A stretch of 64,000 nucleotides of DNA from Chryseotalea sanaruensis (GCF_003990915.1 NZ_BHXQ01000007.1:124001-188000); one strand, 5' to 3'. Positions 35,620 to 45,589 are shown, counted from the first letter of the stretch. Numbers and translations are program-made. Notes: a model not told the origin generated them from the sequence alone.

Positions 35620-36690
35620 TTAAAAATCAGGACAAGGAATAACCAGCTTATCTGCTGGTGGTTTACGTGGATTGCGCAGAGGGAAGGTATACACTAAACT
35701 AAATTCATGGGCACCGCCACTACCAATACCCAAACGTGAAATGGTATAATCAAAGCTGTAACCAATATTAATGGCATCCTTTGCGCCAAGCTGTGTAAAT
35801 CCTAAAAGCAATACGATAGATTCATTATTAACAAAACCATTTACTGCTTTAAATGGAATGCCCCTGTACCATGTACCGAGCACTAAAGGTTCTAATGTAA
35901 AATAAAGTCCTAAATCTAACTGATCGAACTGGCCTTGATGACGATATTGAATAGCAGGAGAAATGCTCCTTTCTGTATTGCGCATATATACGCCACTGCC
36001 CTGAACACCCTGCTTCAACTTAAATTTGAAACCACCATGCACTGAATATTTAATTGGAAGCTTACTTTCTTCGTCAATGATTGATTGATTTGGTCTGTTT
36101 AAATGATGCGCAGCAACACCTAACCATGCTTTCCTTGTGAAGAAAACACCGCCCGCACCGAGGTCAACAAAAAATTTGCTGAAGTTGGTATTAAACTGTT
36201 CTGCTGTTGCAGGACTGATAATGGCTCCAGTGGTCGGATCGAACTGATCACCGAAAGTCAGCTTGTCGAAATTAATATCGCGCTGAAACATAGCCACCTG
36301 AAAACCAGGGCGAAAGCCCAAATTTTTAGTGATCTCCATTTCGTATGAATACTGTGCAGCTATTTGAAGGGAACGAAGACCAGCCAAACCCTCCACATCA
36401 CGCGAAATCAGGAAACCAACACCACTTTTCTTGTCTTCAATGAAATAATCACCATAAACTGACATGGTGGTAAAATTTGCTTCAAGCGATGGCCATTGAT
36501 TTCTATAATTAAGTCCAACCCGTGCTTGTCCTGTAGCACCAGCTAATGCGGGATTAAGGTATAATGGGGCTGCATAAAATTGCGAGAACTGCGGATCTTG
36601 CGCAGTTACTTGAAGGCTGGTGAACAGCATATATGCTGACACTAAAATTGCCTTAACTATCGGCTTTTGGATGATTTGAATCCAGCTCAT
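35620..36690 (-). CDS. PorP/SprF family type IX secretion-associated outer membrane protein
   Basis: The 356-residue protein begins with a signal peptide and the PorP/SprF signature QDPQFSQFYAAPLYLNPALA, followed by GLNYRNQWPS and repeated barrel strands ending in GAHEFSLVYTFPLRN. PorP/SprF proteins sit in the outer membrane and hold cargo with type B sorting domains at the surface. The divergent 1,734-residue gene next to it carries such a domain and is almost surely its client. Confidence 0.95.
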   Translation of the reverse strand: MSWIQIIQKPIVKAILVSAYMLFTSLQVTAQDPQFSQFYAAPLYLNPALAGATGQARVGLNYRNQWPSLEANFTTMSVYGDYFIEDKKSGVGFLISRDVEGLAGLRSLQIAAQYSYEMEITKNLGFRPGFQVAMFQRDINFDKLTFGDQFDPTTGAIISPATAEQFNTNFSKFFVDLGAGGVFFTRKAWLGVAAHHLNRPNQSIIDEESKLPIKYSVHGGFKFKLKQGVQGSGVYMRNTERSISPAIQYRHQGQFDQLDLGLYFTLEPLVLGTWYRGIPFKAVNGFVNNESIVLLLGFTQLGAKDAINIGYSFDYTISRLGIGSGGAHEFSLVYTFPLRNPRKPPADKLVIPCPDF

Positions 36691-36863
36691 TGAAGCAAAG
36701 TAAAAGGATTAACACGGTTTAAAAAACTGTGGGCGAGTTAAAACAACTCTTTTGTCCTTCACTTAACGCAATTTTTAGTCAAATTGTATACTTTCGTTGG
36801 CTTCGGGCGTTTTAGTATTGATGATTTGGTGCCACTCCCCTAAGTTGGGTAAGATTTGACTGT

Positions 36864-39800
36864 ATGCGTAAACTACTTTTTGCTTTTTTCCTTCTTTTAA
36901 CCTGTTTTGCAAATGCTCAGGAGTTATCACGGCATAATTGGTATTTCGGCAACAGCACGCACGCCATTCGCTTCGACAGAACAAATAATGATGCCGAGCT
37001 TATCACTAAAAGTTTAAATCAACCTTTTGGTATTGGCGGATCGGGTGTGGCTACAGATCACACGAATCGCAATTTGCTGTTTTATACAGATGGTGCTAAT
37101 ATTTATGATGCTAATGGTCAGGTGATGCCCAATGGTGCTGGCCTTGGTGGAGCATCTGTAACTAACCAACCAGTAGCCTTATGTCCGGTGCCCGGTCAGG
37201 CTAACCAGTTTTTTGTTTTTACAAGAGATGGAGGTGGAACAGTTACGATGAGTACTGTTGATATGGCGCAATTTGGTAATTCTCTTTTTCCTGCGCCCGC
37301 CACAGGTGATGTGGTAACACGCAATCAACCAGTAGGCACTGGGTTAACCAACCGATCTGAAGCGATGTTGTTAATATCTAGCCCTCTGGATACTGCTTAT
37401 TGGCTTATTACGCATGAAGTCGCAACAGCTAACTATACAGTTACTGAGATTAGCGAAGCAGGCATTACTAACACAACTTTTGGTGGCTTGGGGTTCGATA
37501 GCAATCCTGCCAGTTTTTCTTACCATGCAGCAAGCGGCAGATTAGCCGTAGCACCTCAAGATCCTGCATTAAATATTATTACACTTTTGTTTGACAACGA
37601 GACGGGCGCACTTGCTTTCGAACGCTTCTTGTTCAATACTTCTGCCAATGCTACTACCGAAGCAGCGACATACGACACTGAGTTTAGTTTTAATGGTCAG
37701 TTTCTATACATCTCCAGAACAGGTGATACAGGGATTGAAGCAAACTTACTTCAATATGATTTGACAAATCCAACTAACACTGTAGATACCATTACCACCT
37801 TACCCTCAGGTTTATTCAGAAGCTGGGGTATACAAATGGCACCCGATAGTGCTATTTATCACTTATACCAGACTAGTGCTGGTGGCCCTTTCCTGGTGGG
37901 CAGATTATCCGATACCGACTCCGTTGCAGCAACTACTACCTATCTGGCTAATGCTTTTGGCAATATTGATTTTGCTGCAAAACAATTTCCAGCCTTTGCT
38001 CCGAAAGCACGAATAACACTTACTGTCAGTTTTATTGAAGATGGTTTATGTTCTAATAGCAATACCACTTTCTTTCCCACAGTTACACCAGGTGCCGACA
38101 GCCTTGTATGGGATTTTGGTGATGGTAATTTTTCAAATAACTGGAGTCCTGTTCATACCTACACCGCTGGAGGAACTTTCCCAGTAAGGGTACGCGCATT
38201 TTTAAAAGGTGATACTGCCTCTTTCTTAAAAAATATATCCATTACACAGTTTGATTTAAGTCTTACACTTGTGCAAGACACCACTGCCTGCGAATGTGAA
38301 TTGCCCATTAATAATGGTGAAGGTTCATGCCCCGATGATACAACCGATGATTTCTCAGTAGAAGTACAGGTACAAGGCGGCTCACCAACTTCTACGCAAT
38401 GGTTTGGCCCAGGTGGAATTCTGACCGGACAAACTATCTCAACACTTCGACCCGACTCGGCCGGTTATTACTATGTGGTAGTCACTGATGCCAGTGGTTG
38501 CGCTGCACATGCAGGTGTAAGTATAAAAGAATATGGTTTACAGGAACAACGTGCTAACATCTGGTACTTCGGTAATCGGGCGGGTATTGATTTTAATGAT
38601 GGTACCGTCCCAATCTCCAATACAGTGATGGATGCGCCAGAAGGCTGCGCGATTGTCTGCGATCAAAATGGTCAAACCATTTTCTTTACCGATGGGGTTT
38701 CAGTGTGGGATAGAGATTTCAACGAACTGGCTACTGGTATAGGTGGTGATCTTGCTTCTACCCAATCAGCCTTTATTATGCCAGTTGCAGGCGATGAAAC
38801 ACTTTACTATATTTTTACAACACAAAATATTTTTGGTACTTCAACTTTTGAGTTGCGTTACTCATTGTACGACTTAAAGGCCAACAATGGCTCTGGCGAT
38901 TTAGTACAGCAAAATATTTTGTTGTTTGCAAAAAGTACTGAGCGCATAACTGGTAACGACAATTGGCTAATTGCTCACGAATATGGCAATAACTCTTTTA
39001 GAGCTTATAACATTAGTCCCCAAGGCATTGGTTCTCCCATTATCTCCAGTATAGGTTCAGATCACAACCTGACCATACAGTCAAATGGCGAAGGCTATAT
39101 GAAGTTGGGAGCACATCTTGCTGTTGCGCTTTCTACACCTGGTGTTTCTAATGTGGTCGAGTTATTCGATTTTGACAATGCCACTGGTATTGTTAGCAAC
39201 TTTAGAACAGCAAACCTGAACAGCACAAGTGGTCAGGTGTATGGCGTTGAATTTTCTCCAGGTGGTAATAAATTATATGCAACACTGAGTGGCGCTTCTT
39301 CTCAACTTTTTGAATTTTCAATTGACTCATTGGGGAATCCTTATTTAAAAAATGCTTTCCCAAGTGTGGTCAACAGACTGGGGGCAATTCAAACCGGACC
39401 TGATGGACAAATTTATGTAGCCGTTGAAGGACAAAACTTTTTAGGTACCATTTCACCTAACGAAGACACAACTCAAGTATCTGGTTTTGTATTAAATAGT
39501 TTTGCCTTACTTGGCGGAACCAACAGTCGATTGGGCTTACCCAACTTTGCGCAAAATGTATCTACCCCTGCACAACAACCGAGTATTACGGCAACAGGTG
39601 TCTGTCTGGGATCACCAACTGTCTTCTTAGGCACAGGTACTGATAACATTGACGAATTTAGCTGGCGCTTTTTACAACTACCTTCCAATACTTTAGTAGG
39701 CAGTGGCACTGGTGATAGCACCTCCTTTACATTTGCCACCGCAGGCGACTATTTAATTTCTCTGCGAATCACTAACCGATGTGGTCTGGATTCAACCTTA

Positions 39801-42068
39801 ACAGAACAGATTACCATTGTGGCGCCACCAGCAAGTCCAAGCTTTTTACAACCCGGACAAGTGCCTGTATTATGTTCTGGGTCAATAGAGTTAGAAGCTA
39901 CACCAGCCACCAATCCTAACCTTGCCAACCTAAATTTCTTATGGACAACCGGTGAAACTACCCGTACCATTACTGTTAGTCAGCAAAGTATTATAGGTGT
40001 AACCATTAGCGACATCAATGGCTGTACATCCAACGGTAGTCTGTTAGTAGCTGATAACCGACCGCAGGTAGAGCTTGGTCCTGACCTTACCATTTGCGAA
40101 GATACTCCCATATCACCATTGAATGCGCAGAATCCTAACCTGGATTATACCTGGACTGTAAATGGTGGAAATACTACTACCACTCAAACTAGAAATGTAG
40201 ATACATCAGCGCCTGGAGTATTTGAATATAAAGTGATTGTACTTGATCCCTTTACTACATGCTCCGTTGCTGATAGCGTTACATTTACAATCAATGCAAC
40301 ACCAGTGTTTACAGCTACACCAACCGATGCTACTGGCTGCGCTACCGCTGATGGCGAGGTAGCTATTACACTGGCAACAGCAGGTGGTAGTTACTCTATA
40401 TTTTTCACAGGCCCTCCTGCATTTCAAGCGGTAAATCAACCTGGTCCTATCAATCAAAATATTACAGGCATAGCTGCCGGAAGTTATGGTTTAACTGTAA
40501 TAGACGACTTGTCGGGTTGCCAGACTACAAGTGTTGTAGGTATAGCCAATGCAGCCATTACAGTTACCGCAACACAAAATGGCACATGCGATCCTAACAT
40601 CTTCTTAGACATTACGCACAATGTAGTAACCTCATTTACCTACCGCATTATTAATGCGACCAATACAGATGTGGATACAGGCGCAGATCAAATTCGCACC
40701 ACACCTTTTACAAGCGCTGCTGTGCCAGGTAATGATACTTATGTTGTTGAAATTACCAGAACAAGTGACAACTGCGTAAGCACCTCTGCGCCCATTTTAG
40801 TTAACCAAGGTCCAGAAGTTGCCATCGATGGCTTCACTACAGACTGTGGACCCTCAGGAGAAACAATTGTAACGGTAAGTTCTTCTGATGCCGCACCACT
40901 TACTTTTGATTGGAGTGCATCGGAAGCAGGAAGTATTAATGGTGCAAATAATACTGCGAGTGTAACACTGAATCCCGGCACTTGGAATCTTATTGTTGAA
41001 GTTGACAATGCAACGCTGTGTCCGGTAAGCAGTCCCTTTACTGCTACTGCGGTTGCGCCTTTCAACGCTTTGCTAACACAAAGCGATCCTTGTTTGAATC
41101 AGGTGAGTCTCAACGCTAGTCCTGTCGGTAATTTTACTTACCTATGGACAAGAACACCAGCGCCTGATCCTATAGGCGGACAAAGTCTGGCACTAACAAC
41201 TGCTGATGATGATGCTATCTATACTGTAACGGTAAGAAGTGGCATCTCAGGTTGTACAAGTACTTCAGCCCCATTACAGGTTAATGTGGTTGGCGAGTTT
41301 AGTGCTACACTATCATCTACACCTCCATGCGAAGGCACTCCGTTTACTTTATCAGCAGCGACAACTCAGTTAGCAGATAGCTACAGCTGGACATTAAATG
41401 GAAGCACTATTTCTGGGGCATCTACAGCAACCCTGCAAGACACACGCGATGGTTTGTATGAAGTAACAGCAAACCGTGATGTTTGTAGCGATGAAGCATC
41501 TATAACAATTGAAAATGCGCCAACAACACCAGGGCTCCTCCTCGATATTGCATTAATCTGCAATGACCCTGCTAATGGCGATCCCGAAACCAGTACGGTT
41601 TTACTTAATCCCGGTAATGGCTTCAGTTCGTTAGAATGGTTTAAAGATGGCGTATCCCTTAACATATTCGATCCGACTTTTACAGCAACAGAGCCTGGCA
41701 TTTATTCAGTTGATCTTATCAATAATTTCGGATGCCCCAGCTCAGACAGAACTACCATTGTGTTTGAATGCGAACCAAGGATAGTAGCTCCTACTGCTTT
41801 CAGGCCTGGTAGCAGCAATGAACAAACAAAGGATTTTTATGTATTTCCATTCTTTATCGCAGAAGAAGGTTTTGAAGTCTTTATTTTTAACCGATGGGGT
41901 GAAATGGTTTATCAATCTACCGATTTAAATTTCCGATGGAATGGTAGTTATAAAAATGGCGCTACCTTACCAGCAGGAACGTATGCCTATGTGGTGAAAT
42001 ACAAGAGCAGCTTTAGACCAGAAGATGGAACCAAAGAACAAAGAGGTGGCGTTGTATTGGTGCGGTAG
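36864..42068 (+). CDS. Giant T9SS type B-sorted surface adhesin (gliding-motility C-terminal domain)
   Basis: The 1,734-residue protein has a signal peptide (MRKLLFAFFLLLTCFANAQ). Two similar modules of about 350 residues each start HNWYFGNSTHAIRF and NIWYFGNRAGIDF, with matching LFYTDGANIYD and IFFTDGVSVWD strands, likely beta-propellers. A PKD domain lies between them (LVWDFGDGNFSNNW). A long series of Thr/Ser-rich Ig-like repeats follows from about residue 900. The C-terminus has IVAPTAFRPGSSN, FIFNRWGEMVYQS and LPAGTYAYVVKYK, the type B T9SS sorting domain. It is divergent from its PorP/SprF partner. Confidence 0.94.
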   Translation: MRKLLFAFFLLLTCFANAQELSRHNWYFGNSTHAIRFDRTNNDAELITKSLNQPFGIGGSGVATDHTNRNLLFYTDGANIYDANGQVMPNGAGLGGASVTNQPVALCPVPGQANQFFVFTRDGGGTVTMSTVDMAQFGNSLFPAPATGDVVTRNQPVGTGLTNRSEAMLLISSPLDTAYWLITHEVATANYTVTEISEAGITNTTFGGLGFDSNPASFSYHAASGRLAVAPQDPALNIITLLFDNETGALAFERFLFNTSANATTEAATYDTEFSFNGQFLYISRTGDTGIEANLLQYDLTNPTNTVDTITTLPSGLFRSWGIQMAPDSAIYHLYQTSAGGPFLVGRLSDTDSVAATTTYLANAFGNIDFAAKQFPAFAPKARITLTVSFIEDGLCSNSNTTFFPTVTPGADSLVWDFGDGNFSNNWSPVHTYTAGGTFPVRVRAFLKGDTASFLKNISITQFDLSLTLVQDTTACECELPINNGEGSCPDDTTDDFSVEVQVQGGSPTSTQWFGPGGILTGQTISTLRPDSAGYYYVVVTDASGCAAHAGVSIKEYGLQEQRANIWYFGNRAGIDFNDGTVPISNTVMDAPEGCAIVCDQNGQTIFFTDGVSVWDRDFNELATGIGGDLASTQSAFIMPVAGDETLYYIFTTQNIFGTSTFELRYSLYDLKANNGSGDLVQQNILLFAKSTERITGNDNWLIAHEYGNNSFRAYNISPQGIGSPIISSIGSDHNLTIQSNGEGYMKLGAHLAVALSTPGVSNVVELFDFDNATGIVSNFRTANLNSTSGQVYGVEFSPGGNKLYATLSGASSQLFEFSIDSLGNPYLKNAFPSVVNRLGAIQTGPDGQIYVAVEGQNFLGTISPNEDTTQVSGFVLNSFALLGGTNSRLGLPNFAQNVSTPAQQPSITATGVCLGSPTVFLGTGTDNIDEFSWRFLQLPSNTLVGSGTGDSTSFTFATAGDYLISLRITNRCGLDSTLTEQITIVAPPASPSFLQPGQVPVLCSGSIELEATPATNPNLANLNFLWTTGETTRTITVSQQSIIGVTISDINGCTSNGSLLVADNRPQVELGPDLTICEDTPISPLNAQNPNLDYTWTVNGGNTTTTQTRNVDTSAPGVFEYKVIVLDPFTTCSVADSVTFTINATPVFTATPTDATGCATADGEVAITLATAGGSYSIFFTGPPAFQAVNQPGPINQNITGIAAGSYGLTVIDDLSGCQTTSVVGIANAAITVTATQNGTCDPNIFLDITHNVVTSFTYRIINATNTDVDTGADQIRTTPFTSAAVPGNDTYVVEITRTSDNCVSTSAPILVNQGPEVAIDGFTTDCGPSGETIVTVSSSDAAPLTFDWSASEAGSINGANNTASVTLNPGTWNLIVEVDNATLCPVSSPFTATAVAPFNALLTQSDPCLNQVSLNASPVGNFTYLWTRTPAPDPIGGQSLALTTADDDAIYTVTVRSGISGCTSTSAPLQVNVVGEFSATLSSTPPCEGTPFTLSAATTQLADSYSWTLNGSTISGASTATLQDTRDGLYEVTANRDVCSDEASITIENAPTTPGLLLDIALICNDPANGDPETSTVLLNPGNGFSSLEWFKDGVSLNIFDPTFTATEPGIYSVDLINNFGCPSSDRTTIVFECEPRIVAPTAFRPGSSNEQTKDFYVFPFFIAEEGFEVFIFNRWGEMVYQSTDLNFRWNGSYKNGATLPAGTYAYVVKYKSSFRPEDGTKEQRGGVVLVR

Positions 42069-42073
42069 TAGAA

Positions 42074-42204
42074 GATTCGATGCTCGAATCTCTAGATTAG
42101 AATATCGGATTTTGTAGACTCGAGCATCGAGCCTACAAGACTCGAGCATCGAGCCTACAAGACTCGAACATCGAGTCTACAAGACTCGAGCATCGAGTCT
42201 CAAC
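42074..42204. repeat. Tandem 22-bp palindromic repeats after the adhesin gene
   Basis: A palindrome GATTCGATGCTCGAATC lies at 42074-42090. It is followed by four tandem units of 22 nt at 42117, 42139, 42161 and 42183, each reading GACTCGAGCATCGAGYCTAC or a close variant. Each unit is itself a hairpin (ACTCGA-GCA-TCGAGT). It begins 6 nt after the stop of the adhesin, so a role in 3' end formation or mRNA stability is possible. Confidence 0.85.
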
Positions 42205-42238
42205 AGTAAAAATGAATTGAACATAAAACGGACAGACT

Positions 42239-42571
42239 ATGAAAACAACTTTATTATTAATCGCATTTTTTATTGGAGGTTCACAACTTATAAAAACACA
42301 AATGCACATTACCGTTCGTAACGAACTGGGCAACACTGAAGAAGGTGTTAGTGTAACTTTATATGCTAACGAAGCTGATTATGAAAAAGAACAAAACCCT
42401 GTGCAAAGCGGAACCACTGACGACAAAGGGATTGTAAAGTTTAAAGAGCTTAATGCGCAGGAATATTTTGTGCTTGCTAAAAAAGGGGATGCTAACAATT
42501 TTGGTGGTGGCGAAAAAACAGGAGCCTTAGTCGCTAACCGAATCAACAAGGTAAATATTATTATTCAATAG
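42239..42571 (+). CDS. Small secreted carboxypeptidase-regulatory-like (Ig-fold) protein
   Basis: The 110-residue product has a signal peptide (MKTTLLLIAFFIGGSQLIKT) and one beta-sandwich-like domain: ITVRNELGNTEEGVSVTLYA, then TTDDKGIVKFKELNAQEYF. This is the layout of CarboxypepD_reg/SpaA-like domains used as prealbumin-like modules in Bacteroidota. It directly abuts the NUDIX gene, whose ATG follows the stop. Confidence 0.75.
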   Translation: MKTTLLLIAFFIGGSQLIKTQMHITVRNELGNTEEGVSVTLYANEADYEKEQNPVQSGTTDDKGIVKFKELNAQEYFVLAKKGDANNFGGGEKTGALVANRINKVNIIIQ

Positions 42572-43114
42572 ATGACGGATCGAAAATCGCTGCTACAAGC
42601 CTTAGAGCAGTATCAGACTACATATAAGGAAGAGATGGATTTCATCTCTTCCTTTCTTTTTCTACTAGAACATAAAGATGCTTATCAACGCACGCACTTA
42701 CCCGGCCACATCACCGGGTCTGCCTGGATCGTTGATCGTAATCGTGAATTTGTACTTTTAACGCACCATGCTAAACTCAACAAATGGTTACAACCCGGTG
42801 GACATGCCGATGGTGATGAACACGTACTCAATGTTGCCTTGCGTGAAGCAGAGGAAGAAACGGGAGTGAAGCATTTTAAATTATTGCAGCAAGGTGTTTT
42901 CGATATTGACATACATCCCATTCCTGCCAGAAAAGATTTTGGTGCACACGATCATTACGATGTGCGCTTTTTGCTGGAGGCTGATATGAACGATGCTTTA
43001 GTTATTACGGAAGAATCGCATGATTTGGCTTGGGTGCCGCTCAAAGACCTGACCAAGTATAACGATAGTACTTCGTTGCAAAGAATGGCGGAGAAGGTTC
43101 GGTTCTATAGCTAA
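42572..43114 (+). CDS. NUDIX hydrolase
   Basis: The 180-residue protein has a full NUDIX box, GGHADGDEHVLNVALREAEE followed by ETGV, which supplies the Mg2+-binding Glu residues. A partner strand ITGSAWIVDRNREFVLLTHH precedes it. It hydrolyses a nucleoside-diphosphate-linked substrate; specificity cannot be read. The start follows the previous stop directly. Confidence 0.93.
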   Translation: MTDRKSLLQALEQYQTTYKEEMDFISSFLFLLEHKDAYQRTHLPGHITGSAWIVDRNREFVLLTHHAKLNKWLQPGGHADGDEHVLNVALREAEEETGVKHFKLLQQGVFDIDIHPIPARKDFGAHDHYDVRFLLEADMNDALVITEESHDLAWVPLKDLTKYNDSTSLQRMAEKVRFYS

Positions 43115-43192
43115 TAAAATAATTTCAAATTTCACATTTAAAATTAATCCTGACATCAAAACAGATTGCTTCGTCATACCAACACACATCTC

Positions 43193-43281
43193 GCCTTTGT
43201 TGGTGTTGCGTATAAGGAAGGCGGGTAGCGTCACCAACAAGGGCTGGGAATTTGAAATTTCGAATTTGAAATTTCAAATTC
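43193..43281. repeat. Two inverted repeats in a 174-nt gap
   Basis: GCCTTTGTTGGTG (43193-43205) pairs with CACCAACAAGGGC (43232-43244) over 12 of 13 bases. Next to it AATTTGAAATTTC occurs twice and forms the palindrome GAATTTGAAATTTCAAATTC at 43262-43281. They separate the convergent NUDIX gene and the small membrane gene, so a terminator function is plausible for the first. Confidence 0.6.
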
Positions 43282-43288
43282 TAATGAA

Positions 43289-43450
43289 TCATTTTGAAGC
43301 AATCAGCACGGTAGAAAAAGCAATCACCACCATCCAAAACGTATAAGCTGATAAAGCAGGAATACTTACATAACCTAACTTCATTACAACAGCCAGCAAT
43401 ACAAATATTACGGCAATGGCTTTAAGAACAGATCTTGTTTTATTACTCAT
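43289..43450 (-). CDS. Small two-TM membrane protein, 53 aa
   Basis: The minus strand has ATG at 43448-43450 and TGA at 43289-43291. The 53-residue product has a basic N-terminus (MSNKTRSVLK), two hydrophobic helices (AIAVIFVLLAVVMKLGYVSI and AYTFWMVVIAFSTVLIAS) and a Pro between them. It is 54 nt downstream of the glycosyltransferase gene on the same strand and likely in the same transcript. Function unknown. Confidence 0.7.
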   Translation of the reverse strand: MSNKTRSVLKAIAVIFVLLAVVMKLGYVSIPALSAYTFWMVVIAFSTVLIASK

Positions 43451-43504
43451 TGTATTATGCTTTTAGTAAAGATAAAAAAATGTTTCATACCCCTAAAATC
43501 ATTC

Positions 43505-44500
43505 TCAGGCAATAGACTTTTCTCTTTCTTGCTCTATCCCCACTTTTTCAATTACAAGATAATCGCGTTTGGATTGCGATTGGAGGGTAAACATTTCTGC
43601 CAAAAAACCAGTAACAAATAATTGAACACCAATGATTACAGCTACTAAAGCCAGATAGAAAATTGGTTGATCTGTAATGTCACGTTTCATAGGCAATTTA
43701 TCGATGTAAAGAGAATACATCTTATCCACGAAAATTTTAATCGTAAGTACAAATCCGACAAGAAAGGAAATTGTACCCCAGGTTCCGAAGAAGTGCATAG
43801 GCTTCTGTCTGAACTTACTCACAAAAGTAATGGAGAGTAAATCGAGAAACCCATTTATAAAACGTTCGAGACCAAATTTGGTATAACCGTATTTACGGGC
43901 TCTGTGCTCAACCACTTTTTCAGTAATGCGGGTAAAGCCTGCCCATTTTGCTATAACCGGAATGTAGCGGTGCATTTCACCGTACACATTAATATTTTTT
44001 ATAACCGTTTTATCGTAGGCTTTTAAACCACAATTAAAATCATGCAACTTAATGCCTGATATGCGACTGGTTACACCGTTAAAAAATTTAGAAGGAATAG
44101 TTTTAGAAATCGGGTCGTTACGCTTTTTCTTCCAACCTGAAACCAGGTGAAACTTTTGCTCCTTAATCATGCGGTACAAATCCGGTATTTCATCCGGACT
44201 GTCCTGCAAATCAGCATCCATAGTAATAACTACCTCACCTTGTGCTAATCTAAAGCCAGTTTGTAAGGCCGCAGACTTGCCGAAATTTCTATTAAATCGA
44301 ATGCCCTTAATACGCTCATTAATTTTGTTGGCTTCAACAATCTGATCCCAGGTACCATCGCTGCTGCCATCATCTATTAAAAAAACTTCATAAGAAAAGC
44401 CGTGTGTTTGCATCACACGGCTTATCCAAGAACATAATTCGGGTATAGACTCTTCTTCGTCTTTTGCCGGAATAATTACTGATATCTGCAGGTTCGTCAT
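43505..44500 (-). CDS. Family 2 glycosyltransferase, polyprenyl-phosphate type
   Basis: The 331-residue protein has a GT2 domain (ISVIIPAKDEEESIPEL, FLIDDGSSDGTWD, DxD-type TMDADLQDSPDEI) and two C-terminal TMs (GTISFLVGFVLTIKIFVD and FYLALVAVIIGVQLFVTGF). This is the layout of GtrB/ArnC/DPM1-like enzymes that load a sugar on undecaprenyl phosphate. Its stop is followed by a small membrane gene; upstream its start abuts the DUF4199 gene with no gap. Confidence 0.93.
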   Translation of the reverse strand: MTNLQISVIIPAKDEEESIPELCSWISRVMQTHGFSYEVFLIDDGSSDGTWDQIVEANKINERIKGIRFNRNFGKSAALQTGFRLAQGEVVITMDADLQDSPDEIPDLYRMIKEQKFHLVSGWKKKRNDPISKTIPSKFFNGVTSRISGIKLHDFNCGLKAYDKTVIKNINVYGEMHRYIPVIAKWAGFTRITEKVVEHRARKYGYTKFGLERFINGFLDLLSITFVSKFRQKPMHFFGTWGTISFLVGFVLTIKIFVDKMYSLYIDKLPMKRDITDQPIFYLALVAVIIGVQLFVTGFLAEMFTLQSQSKRDYLVIEKVGIEQEREKSIA

Positions 44501-45052
44501 TTAAAATGTTTCGGGCTCTTTTTTCTTTGCGATAGCACCGCTAATCAATGCAAAGATAGCACATCCGATTAATGAAAAACCATACCCCATAGCTAATCCG
44601 CCAACTGTATAACGCTTAGCAGTATCTTCAGTTGTTTTAGCAAGTGCCTCCTCCATTTGTTCTTCAGGCATACCAAATCCTTCCATCATTTTTGCAGCAT
44701 TCTCAACGGCTACTTCTGTAACCTTAGCTGGCAATTCAGGATCGATAACAGTATATAAAAGAATTGTGAAGATGGTCGAAATCAAAGCTGAGAGAGCAAA
44801 AACAACAAAACCATGTTGAAAGGCCTTACCAAAGCTTAAATAACCGCCAATTTCATTACGGTAATTGATACCTGCGTAAATGCCATAACCTAAATAAATA
44901 GCCAATGACAAAAAGCCAAAAGACATAGAGGCAAGCAAGGTGTAATCAATAGCGTACGCTGCCAGGGTTAACACCACACTGATACCACCAAGTATAAGCG
45001 CATGTTTAACAGCATGATTAATGAATGAGGGTGTTGCATTTTCGTTTTCCAT
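44501..45052 (-). CDS. DUF4199 membrane protein (second of pair)
   Basis: The 183-residue protein has four TMs (HALILGGISVVLTLAAYAID, MSFGFLSLAIYLGYGIYAGI, GFVVFALSALISTIFTILLY, GYGFSLIGCAIFALISGAI) and a soluble Met/Glu-rich loop. DUF4199 proteins are Bacteroidota membrane proteins of unknown role, commonly next to GT2 and dihydroorotase genes, as here. Only 6 nt separate it from the other DUF4199 gene. Confidence 0.9.
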   Translation of the reverse strand: MENENATPSFINHAVKHALILGGISVVLTLAAYAIDYTLLASMSFGFLSLAIYLGYGIYAGINYRNEIGGYLSFGKAFQHGFVVFALSALISTIFTILLYTVIDPELPAKVTEVAVENAAKMMEGFGMPEEQMEEALAKTTEDTAKRYTVGGLAMGYGFSLIGCAIFALISGAIAKKKEPETF

Positions 45053-45058
45053 AGGGGT

Positions 45059-45589
45059 TTACTGTTTAGGTTGTTTTCTTAATATAATAGTGACGATAAT
45101 ACTGATGAAAAAGCCAATCAACAGACTTTGTCTGAAATATAGCTTAGCCAATCCGAATGCATTAGTGTGCGAAACCTCCTCTAAATTACGTTCAAAATTA
45201 TCTTTTCCTAATCGCTCTATGTCTTCGGTCGGTATGGTGCGTGCCTGCTCGACAAAAAGACTGACAAATTCTGCAATAAATTTGGTGTTTGCCACTGCAA
45301 AAAGCCATATAAATGAGGCACTTAGCACTGCGAATGAGATTAAAAATACATAGCTGGCCACCATGCCCTGAAAGAAATACAAAGTGCCCTGCTGATATTG
45401 ATCTCGATATTCTTTCAGCGAAAAAAATATAAACAAACCGAAAAGAAATATCCGAAAATCGGCATACATCGGAATTAGAAAGGGATGTTTGCCCGCAAAA
45501 AACAACACTGCAACTAAGGCAAAAGCAATTAATGAGGCTATTATCCCGTATCGCAACGGAACCTTTACAAGCGGAGTATTAATCTTCAT
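45059..45589 (-). CDS. DUF4199 membrane protein (first of pair)
   Basis: The 176-residue protein has the same four-TM plan and the family motifs YRDQYQQGTLYFFQGMVASY and SLLIGFFISIIVTIILR. It overlaps the dihydroorotase-like gene by 11 nt and precedes its paralog, which indicates tandem duplication within the operon. Confidence 0.88.
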   Translation of the reverse strand: MKINTPLVKVPLRYGIIASLIAFALVAVLFFAGKHPFLIPMYADFRIFLFGLFIFFSLKEYRDQYQQGTLYFFQGMVASYVFLISFAVLSASFIWLFAVANTKFIAEFVSLFVEQARTIPTEDIERLGKDNFERNLEEVSHTNAFGLAKLYFRQSLLIGFFISIIVTIILRKQPKQ

